The translations under genes were made by a program, and so were the position numbers. A stretch of 64,000 nt of DNA. Origin: an uncultured Bacilli bacterium. GTDB taxonomy: Bacteria > Bacillota_I > Bacilli_A > RF39 > UBA660. The notes below the pieces were generated by a model. That model did not search any database and was not told the DNA's origin. It saw nothing but the letters and a program-made list of their open reading frames with translations. The stretch covers positions 110,385-174,384 of the forward strand of contig CAKORR010000003.1 of assembly GCA_934101595.1 (NCBI GenBank). The letters are read 5' to 3'. Of this stretch, positions 58,212 to 64,000 are shown in pieces. The stretch's first letter is position 1, and each line of letters opens with the position of its first letter.

Positions 58212-58221
58212 AACTATCTAA

Positions 58222-58250
58222 ATTATAAAAAACATTTTAACAAAAGTAAA
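58222..58250 (-). promoter_or_regulatory. tRNA-Thr promoter
   Basis: Minus strand: TTTACT (58245-58250), 17 bp, TATAAT (58222-58227). Confidence 0.75.
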
Positions 58251-58310
58251 GAAATTTATAGTATTTCACAAAAACATATAAATTTGATATACTAGTATTA
58301 GGTGATTTAA

Positions 58311-59672
58311 ATGATATATGAAACAGACTCTAGATTGGTAAAACCAGGCCAAATATTTGTTGCTATCAAAGGACATACGGTAGACGGACATGATTATATA
58401 GATGATGCTATTAAGAATGGAGCATCAACTGTTGTTGGTGAAAAAGACCTAACTTTAAGCGTTCCATATATTAAAGTTGAAGACTCTGAAAAATATTTAC
58501 AAGAAGAAATTGTAAAAAAATATAAGAATGAACTAGATGAAATAGAATTTATTGGTGTAACTGGTACAAATGGAAAAACAACAACATGTTATTTAACTTA
58601 TCAACTTTTGAAACTATTAAAAAAGGATGTAGCGTATATCGGCACAATTGGTTTCTATTATCAAGATGAGATCATTACTTTAAATAATACTACCCCGGAT
58701 ATTCTAACACTTTACAAACTACTTTTAAGTGCTAAAAAAAAGAATTGCCACACAATCGTTATGGAAGTATCTAGTCATGCTCTAGACTTAAATAGAGTTG
58801 CTGGCATAACATTTAAAGTAGCGGGATTTACAAATTTAACTCAAGACCATCTAGACTATCACAAAACAATGGACAATTACTTAAATGCCAAATTAAAAAT
58901 ATTAGATCATTTGAATAGTGATAGCATTTTTATAACCAATATAGATGATAAATATGGGGATTATTTTAAAAAATTTCCAAATACTAAAACATATGGAAAA
59001 GATAATGCAGATTATAAAATTATTAATGAGGATATAAGCCCTTCTAACACAACAATTACATTCTCACATAATAATGAAGCTTTTAAGGTTACGACAAATT
59101 TAACAAGCGATTTTAATGTTTACAATTACATGTTATCTTTAGCAATCGTTAATTCTCTTAATTTTGATATTAATACAATTATTGATATCACAAAAAATAT
59201 ATATCCTCCTAAAGGAAGATGTGAAACAATTAAAGTTAAAGATTCATTTGCTGTTATTGATTATGCACATACCCCAGATGCAGTAGAAAAAATAATTGAA
59301 GCTTATAATAAACTTAAAAAAGGAAAACTTTACACAATTGTTGGCTGTGGAGGTGACAGAGACAAAACAAAACGCCCCATTATGGGTAATATAGCGTGCA
59401 AATTAAGTGACTATTGCATCTTTACTAGTGATAATCCACGTACTGAAGATCCTCTTCTTATCTTAAAAGATATTACAAATGATTTAGAATATAATAATTT
59501 TCTAGTAATTCCTGATCGTAAAGAAGCTATCATAAAAGCCTTAAAAAAATTAAAAAAAGACGATATACTTCTTATTTTAGGAAAAGGACATGAAAATTAT
59601 CAAATAATAGGACACACTAAACATCATTTTGATGACGCTGAAATAGTAAACGATTATAAAGCTAATTGCTAA
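58311..59672 (+). CDS. murE: UDP-MurNAc-tripeptide synthetase MurE, meso-diaminopimelate type
   Basis: 453 aa, ATG with AGGTGAT upstream. N-domain 'DSRLVKPGQIFVAIKGHTVDGHDYI' (DSR motif), P-loop 'GVTGTNGKTTT', 'VMEVSSHAL', 'NLTQDHLDYHKTMDNY' (the lysine and D/H ligands), and the C-domain 'VIDYAHTPDAVEKII', 'GCGGDRDKTKRPIM', then 'DNPRTEDP'. DNPR is the motif of ligases adding meso-A2pm; Lys-adding ones differ. The N-terminus is about 20 residues shorter than usual. The gene overlaps DUF368 by 11 bp at its 3' end in convergent orientation. Confidence 0.95.
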   Translation: MIYETDSRLVKPGQIFVAIKGHTVDGHDYIDDAIKNGASTVVGEKDLTLSVPYIKVEDSEKYLQEEIVKKYKNELDEIEFIGVTGTNGKTTTCYLTYQLLKLLKKDVAYIGTIGFYYQDEIITLNNTTPDILTLYKLLLSAKKKNCHTIVMEVSSHALDLNRVAGITFKVAGFTNLTQDHLDYHKTMDNYLNAKLKILDHLNSDSIFITNIDDKYGDYFKKFPNTKTYGKDNADYKIINEDISPSNTTITFSHNNEAFKVTTNLTSDFNVYNYMLSLAIVNSLNFDINTIIDITKNIYPPKGRCETIKVKDSFAVIDYAHTPDAVEKIIEAYNKLKKGKLYTIVGCGGDRDKTKRPIMGNIACKLSDYCIFTSDNPRTEDPLLILKDITNDLEYNNFLVIPDRKEAIIKALKKLKKDDILLILGKGHENYQIIGHTKHHFDDAEIVNDYKANC

Positions 59673-60504
59673 TCAAGTATGCAAAAAGCGCTCCTAAAAT
59701 TAATAAAATAACATTTAAAATGTCTGCTAATGAATGACTAAATCCGGGAAAAATAAAGACTATTGAACCTATAACAAAACCAAGAATGGCACTATATGTT
59801 TTAATATAGTGTTTTTTTAATAAGTAATTAATCAATTTAAAAATAATAATACTTGAAATAATAAAGCTTACTAAAATTATAATTAGTTCAGGTATTTCTT
59901 TAGATTGTAAAGAAAAAGGATTGGAAATAATTTTTAAAAATTTTTCATAAACTCCTAAAAGCATTAAAAGTGCCGACCCACTTACGCCAGGAATAATTTT
60001 TCCGGCCGAATAACAAAAACCTACTAAAATTAGTAAAAATATATTATTACCACCATTAGCAAATGTAAAAATATTATTTTTTTCAATAAAAGCCAAAAAA
60101 AATGAGAAGAATAAAGTAATTAGAATTAAAATACCACTTAACTTCTCATTTGGCTTTTCTTTTTTAATATTTTTTATTAAAACGGGAATTCCTCCTAAGA
60201 TTAACCCTGTGAACACAAACTTTATTGGGCCAGATCTAACCTCTAGTAAATAAAGCAATAATTTACTAAAAAGAATCACGCCTATTAAAATTCCTAAAAT
60301 AACACTAAATAAAAAGCCAAAATTTTCTTTAAAGCTCTTTTTTAAATTATTAATCGCATAAATAATCTTATCATAAATACCAAGTATTACAGCTATAACC
60401 CCGCCACTTACACCCGGAGCAATAAAGCCAACACCCACTACCATTCCCTTAAAAAGATTAATTAAGAAAAAATTATCTTTTTTTACTTTTTTCCTCTTCT
60501 TCAA
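59662..60504 (-). CDS. DUF368 family polyprenyl-phosphate transporter (PopT-like)
   Basis: 280 aa. The start is a TTG at 60504 inside the ligase gene; no ribosome site decides it. Seven or eight helices. 'FKGMVVGVGFIAPGVSGGVIAVILGIYDKII' is the DUF368 signature (G-x-APG-x-SGG), and 'YSAGKIIPGVSGSALLMLLGVYEKFL' a second APGVSG-like repeat. DUF368 proteins recycle undecaprenyl phosphate. Placement next to murE (convergent) and the acyl ligase fits envelope biogenesis. Confidence 0.9.
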   Translation of the reverse strand: MKKRKKVKKDNFFLINLFKGMVVGVGFIAPGVSGGVIAVILGIYDKIIYAINNLKKSFKENFGFLFSVILGILIGVILFSKLLLYLLEVRSGPIKFVFTGLILGGIPVLIKNIKKEKPNEKLSGILILITLFFSFFLAFIEKNNIFTFANGGNNIFLLILVGFCYSAGKIIPGVSGSALLMLLGVYEKFLKIISNPFSLQSKEIPELIIILVSFIISSIIIFKLINYLLKKHYIKTYSAILGFVIGSIVFIFPGFSHSLADILNVILLILGALFAYLISN

Positions 60505-62182
60505 GTTTAGTAAAAGCCACCTTTCCTACTGATGTTTTAGGTAAACTGCTTCTAAATTCATACTCATATGGTAAAGAGTATTTACTAATATTCTGCTCAC
60601 ATATTTTTTTGATTTCTTTTTTTATTTTATCTGTTACTTTTACATTGTCTCGTAATACAATGAAGGCTTTCGCAACCTGATTTTTATATGGATGATCAAT
60701 TCCTATTACAGTACTTGTTAAAACATCCGGGTGAGAATTAATAACATTTTCAATATATGATGGATAGATATTATATCCCGAAGATATAATTACTCTTTTA
60801 AGTCGTTGTTTGAAAAACACAAAACCATTCTCATCCATTGAACCAATGTCACCAGTATGAAGCCAATAACGATTATCATCATGTTTTCTAATAGTTTGAT
60901 ATGTTTCCTCAGGGTTGTTAACATACTTTATCATAACCGTAGGTCCACTTATGCATATTTCTCCATCTTGATTGCATAAAGCTTCATCATGGGTACCAAT
61001 TTTAACTATTTTATAATACATATCCGGAAGAGGAATTCCTACAGTGCCTTCTTTGTATAGCCCCTCAGGAGTTAAACAAGTCGCTCCCGCGGCCTCGGTT
61101 AATCCATATCCCTGTCTAACACTAGTTTTGCAACCATAAGAAGAAAGAAATGCATCAACTTTTTTCTTAAGTTCAGGAAGCATAAAATCCCCACCAGAAA
61201 CAATACATTTTATGCATGAAAGTTCATTTTTATTAAACTTATTTCTCATTAATGACTCAAAAAGAGCTGGCACACCTACTAAAAAGTTTGGCCTATATCT
61301 TTTTATTAATTTAGCAAAATCTCTAAAACTAAATGCAGGTATCAAAATACATTTCATTCCTCTATGTAAAGGTGTGTGAATACACACACCAAGTCCAAAA
61401 CCATGGAAAATTGGCATTATAGAAAGAATTGACATTCCTGGATCTGCCGGATTGCACATTAATCCACATTGCATAGCTAAAGCATTAAAATTTAAATTAG
61501 ATAATAAAATTCCTTTAGGATGTCCGGTAGTTCCCCCACTATATAAAATAACTGCCGGATCATTTGCCTTTAAATGAGCATTATAATTTTTCTTATAATA
61601 ATTTTGAGCCTTTAAAAAAGTTTTCCAAGGAATAATTTCATTATTGTAAGGTATTTTAACTTTTCTTCCCTCCTTTAACCAATAAAGAGAGCTTTTTACA
61701 ATTTTAAAATCTTCACCGGCTCCTGCAACTACAATTCTTTCAACTTTAGTATATTTCATGATATTATAGATTTTTAAAAAAGCAACATCAATACATATAA
61801 CAAACTTAGATTTAGTAGTGTTTAAGTGCATTTCCATTTCTTTCTCACTAGAAAGAGGATGAATCATATTGGCAATTGCTCCAACCATATTAACCGCATA
61901 AAAACTTATTATTCCTTCTGGTGTATTAGGCATACAGATTGTAACTTTTTCTCCCTTTTGAATTCCGTATGCTTTTAAAGCTCTCGCTACTGTTTCAATT
62001 TTTTGCATCAGTTCTTTATAAGTGCATTTTGAACCAAAGTAGTCATATGCAATATTATTAGGATATTTTAAAGCTGTTTCATTAATTAAATCAACAATGG
62101 AAATGTTTGGATATTTTAAATTTGCTGGAACGTTACCATAAAAAGCTGTCCATGGGCGATTATTTTTATTGCTTTTTTTCAT
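60473..62182 (-). CDS. AMP-dependent acyl-CoA/fatty-acid ligase
   Basis: 569 aa. ANL-family motifs: the P-loop 'ILYSGGTTGHPKGILLS' (about residues 208-224), 'SVRQGYGLTEAAGATCL' and 'WLHTGDIGSMDENGFVFF', then 'KRVIISSGYNIYPSYIENV' and the C-terminal lysine segment 'LPKTSVGKVAF'. Activates a fatty or related acid. Start (62182) overlaps the acyltransferase stop by 17 bp, and the end overlaps DUF368. The three-gene unit acyltransferase-ligase-DUF368 is read as one operon. Confidence 0.93.
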   Translation of the reverse strand: MKKSNKNNRPWTAFYGNVPANLKYPNISIVDLINETALKYPNNIAYDYFGSKCTYKELMQKIETVARALKAYGIQKGEKVTICMPNTPEGIISFYAVNMVGAIANMIHPLSSEKEMEMHLNTTKSKFVICIDVAFLKIYNIMKYTKVERIVVAGAGEDFKIVKSSLYWLKEGRKVKIPYNNEIIPWKTFLKAQNYYKKNYNAHLKANDPAVILYSGGTTGHPKGILLSNLNFNALAMQCGLMCNPADPGMSILSIMPIFHGFGLGVCIHTPLHRGMKCILIPAFSFRDFAKLIKRYRPNFLVGVPALFESLMRNKFNKNELSCIKCIVSGGDFMLPELKKKVDAFLSSYGCKTSVRQGYGLTEAAGATCLTPEGLYKEGTVGIPLPDMYYKIVKIGTHDEALCNQDGEICISGPTVMIKYVNNPEETYQTIRKHDDNRYWLHTGDIGSMDENGFVFFKQRLKRVIISSGYNIYPSYIENVINSHPDVLTSTVIGIDHPYKNQVAKAFIVLRDNVKVTDKIKKEIKKICEQNISKYSLPYEYEFRSSLPKTSVGKVAFTKLEEEEKSKKR

Positions 62183-63038
62183 TTATTTTTTCACTTGCTT
62201 TCTCATCGAGTAATTCTGGATTATCAAATATATATTGCAATAAGTTTAGAGACTTAGCAAAATATACTCCGTCTGCAATTCTTTCATCTATATTAATTCC
62301 AAAATCACAAACATCTCTTATTTCTTTTTTTCCATTTTCTAACAATATCTCTTCTTTATGAACCTTACCAATCGTAGCAAGAATTGAATTTGTTCCGAAG
62401 TTTGTTAGGTTATGATAAATCGATCCACAATTAATACTACCAAGGTTTGACATAATTACTGAAGTATAATAAATATTGTCATTAACAAACGACTTTGGTA
62501 ACCAACCATGCTTATCTACCCATTTAAAAATACCAACTACTAGCACTCTAATAAGTTTAGGAAGATGACCAACAACACTTATAGCATTATTAGTATCACT
62601 TTTTTTATTAGAACGAATTTTTAAAACTCGATCAGATATCTTCTTTTGAGTGTCCATAAATGTTTCATTGGGCTTGACATCTATAACACATAAAAGCTCT
62701 TCACTTTTTTCATCAAATTTCACTTTAGCAGCAAATCCAAGTTTTACTTCATTGCGTTCATAATAAGTTCTATTTGCAACAAACCTATTCATTAATGGTT
62801 TATTATATATTAATTTAGCAATAGCTTGTGAAAAAGCATGGAAAAAGGTAATATGTAAATCAGGATGTTCTTTTTTCTTTTTATCTAAATATTTAACCAA
62901 TTTAGTTACATCAAATGTTTGATTTATATAAACATCGGCATCACATCTATCTGGCTTTAAATCAGCCAAAATGTAATGCATCCCATCCAAATTTCTGATT
63001 TTTTTAGCATCACGCCTATCCCCTATTTTTCTCTTCAT
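62166..63038 (-). CDS. E2/CAT-like acyltransferase with altered catalytic motif
   Basis: 290 aa from the ATG at 63038 (GAGGTG, 7-nt spacer). The 2-oxoacid-dehydrogenase acyltransferase/chloramphenicol acetyltransferase fold is seen: 'DADVYINQTFDVTKLVKYL', 'HITFFHAFSQAIAKLIYNKPLMNRFV', 'YTSVIMSNLGSINC' and 'FGINIDERIADGVYFAKSL'. The usual catalytic DHRxxDG is DERIADG, so the His is Glu. No lipoyl domain. It probably transfers an acyl group from the adjacent ligase's CoA ester, or is non-catalytic. Confidence 0.8.
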   Translation of the reverse strand: MKRKIGDRRDAKKIRNLDGMHYILADLKPDRCDADVYINQTFDVTKLVKYLDKKKKEHPDLHITFFHAFSQAIAKLIYNKPLMNRFVANRTYYERNEVKLGFAAKVKFDEKSEELLCVIDVKPNETFMDTQKKISDRVLKIRSNKKSDTNNAISVVGHLPKLIRVLVVGIFKWVDKHGWLPKSFVNDNIYYTSVIMSNLGSINCGSIYHNLTNFGTNSILATIGKVHKEEILLENGKKEIRDVCDFGINIDERIADGVYFAKSLNLLQYIFDNPELLDEKASEKINEKKQ

Positions 63039-63126
63039 AATTAGGCACCTCACATTTAAAACTATATGTACTCTTAAATTTTATCACAGCAACAAATGAT
63101 ATGCAAACCTAGTATTTCGATACTAA

Positions 63127-63155
63127 TTGACAAAAATGCTATTTTGTTATAGAAT
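63127..63155 (+). promoter_or_regulatory. Promoter of the repeat protein
   Basis: TTGACA (63127-63132), 17 bp, TAGAAT (63150-63155). Confidence 0.8.
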
Positions 63156-63179
63156 AGACAACCAAGAAAGGGTGATTTT

Positions 63180-64000
63180 ATGAAAAAAATTATGTTTATT
63201 ATTACAGCATTAGTTTTAGCAATAGTTCCTTTAAAGGCAGAGGCTAAGATTGAGAATCTTGTATCATGTGATGAAGTAAAATCTGACTGGAGTGAAAATA
63301 GGCAAATTAAAACTTGCTATATTGATATTCAAGTATCAGGAAGCGATAGATTCTATAGTGTAAGTGGTGCCTTTAAAATGGTTAATACTAGTTTAAAAGG
63401 AGAAATTACATCTGTTGATAAAAGAATCAAGATCACTAACTCCAACTTAGATAATTTAACATTTACTTCAGAAACTCCTATTCAAAATGAAAAAATAAGA
63501 ATTGCAAAGTTCACACTATATTTAGCAACTAACGGACATGATTGTAGTGTAACTTGGGAACCAAAAGTGTATGGAAGAAATTATACTTGTCAAATCGAAA
63601 ATGGATATTACTATGATAAAAATGGAAACTCCGTTTCTAAAGAAGAATACTCTAAACAATGTGAAAAGCATACTTGTGAGATAATTGGTGACACTTACTT
63701 CGATAAAAATGGAAACTCCGTTTCTAAAGAAGAATACTCTAAACAATGTGAAAAACACACTTGTGAAATAATTGGTGACACTTATTTCGATAAAAATGGA
63801 AACTCTGTTTCTAAAGAAGAATACTCTAAACAATGTGAAAAACACACTTGTGAGATAATTGGTGACACTTATTTCGATAAAAATGGAAACTCTGTCTCTA
63901 AAGAAGAATACTCTAAACAATGCGAAAAGCATACTTGTGAGATAATTGGTGACACTTACTTCGATAAAAATGGAAACTCCGTTTCTAAAGAAGAATACTC
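63180..64000 (+). CDS. Secreted cohesin-like protein with 29-residue tandem repeats, 3' end cut
   Basis: At least 273 aa, ATG at 63180 with AAAGGGTGAT upstream. Signal peptide ('KKIMFIITALVLAIVPLKAEA'), a cohesin-like beta domain to about residue 130 ('CYIDIQVSGSDRFYSVSGAF', 'KIRIAKFTLYLATNG'). Repeats of 29 residues follow: 'CEKHTCEIIGDTYFDKNGNS' plus 'VSKEEYSKQ', two Cys each. The repeats continue past the window edge. Probable surface protein; the C-terminal anchor is not visible. Confidence 0.88.
   Translation, partial: MKKIMFIITALVLAIVPLKAEAKIENLVSCDEVKSDWSENRQIKTCYIDIQVSGSDRFYSVSGAFKMVNTSLKGEITSVDKRIKITNSNLDNLTFTSETPIQNEKIRIAKFTLYLATNGHDCSVTWEPKVYGRNYTCQIENGYYYDKNGNSVSKEEYSKQCEKHTCEIIGDTYFDKNGNSVSKEEYSKQCEKHTCEIIGDTYFDKNGNSVSKEEYSKQCEKHTCEIIGDTYFDKNGNSVSKEEYSKQCEKHTCEIIGDTYFDKNGNSVSKEEY
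63660..64000 (+). repeat. 87-bp tandem repeats
   Basis: Units start at 63660, 63747, 63834 and 63921, exactly 87 bp apart, differing by a few bases (e.g. AAGCATACT/AAACACACT). A partial related unit precedes them. The array runs out of the window. It lies within the coding frame. Confidence 0.95.

Noticed and set aside
63522..63932. Minus-strand open frame with repeats
   Set aside because: It is the antisense reading of the 87-bp repeats; the plus frame has promoter, ribosome site and signal peptide.
63660..64000. Tandem repeats as a CRISPR array
   Set aside because: The 87-bp units are contiguous, in frame and almost identical, with no variable spacers and no cas genes.

Overview
The window is very AT-rich chromosomal DNA from a low-GC Gram-positive (Bacillota-type) bacterium that uses TGA as a stop codon. 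Indicators are paired RNase J proteins, a T-box in front of aspS, CIRCE, LexA-type and CadC-type sites, YlxM-FtsY, SufC/S/U, a Y-family polymerase with a YolD partner, a CotD-like coat protein and a MurE with the DNPR motif typical of diaminopimelate-specific ligases. The lineage looks like an uncultured, gut-type member of the Bacilli/Erysipelotrichia or a low-GC Clostridia order, but the sequence alone does not fix it.

Layout. 1-9.4 kb: CAP-domain protein (cut at the window edge), acetyltransferase, methyltransferase, T-box-controlled aspartyl-tRNA synthetase, cadC-cadA metal resistance, and a catalytically degenerate RNase J. 9.5-13 kb: three unrecognised genes in one operon. 13-20.6 kb: ATP-grasp/ASCH/DUF4186 operon, CotD-like protein, ffh, phosphodiester glycosidase, an RNase J with intact metal motifs, and a sigma factor with an extra C-terminal domain. 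20.6-23.7 kb: sufC-sufD(short)-sufS-sufU, without sufB. 23.7-28.8 kb: BspA-like LRR protein, ABC-2 exporter, DUF362, RluA. 28.8-30.5 kb: SOS-type translesion polymerase plus YolD. 30.5-40.5 kb: small membrane and unknown genes, TspO, thioredoxin-like protein, YlxM-FtsY, the GGGtGRT/NifU-like pair, rubrerythrin, a DapB-like dehydrogenase, and CIRCE-controlled Hsp20. 40.5-42.4 kb: YtrA-type GntR/ABC operon. 42.4-53.5 kb: an accessory-looking stretch with two RsgI-like/InlB-repeat surface proteins, small unknown genes, RecG, a holin/endolysin cassette, a 54-bp perfect palindrome, a 9-G tract in a promoter, and three candidate small RNAs. 53.6-64 kb: DUF1846, a base-hypermodification-family protein next to a membrane-flavodoxin fusion, tRNA-Thr(CGU), murE, a DUF368 transporter, an acyl-CoA ligase with an E2-like acyltransferase, and a secreted protein with 87-bp tandem repeats that runs off the window.

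The most unusual signal is the trio of intergenic candidate RNAs at 45.1, 47.7 and 50.6 kb. Two on the minus strand carry CCCCCUGAAG directly before an intrinsic terminator. The third, on the plus strand, displays the exact complement CUUCAGGGGG in its terminator loop. Two nearby small genes have GGGGG Shine-Dalgarno sequences, one of them sharing AGGGGGCU with that loop. This would fit a C-rich anti-Shine-Dalgarno riboregulator with a sponge RNA that mimics its target. The pairing is read directly from the sequence; the function is inference.
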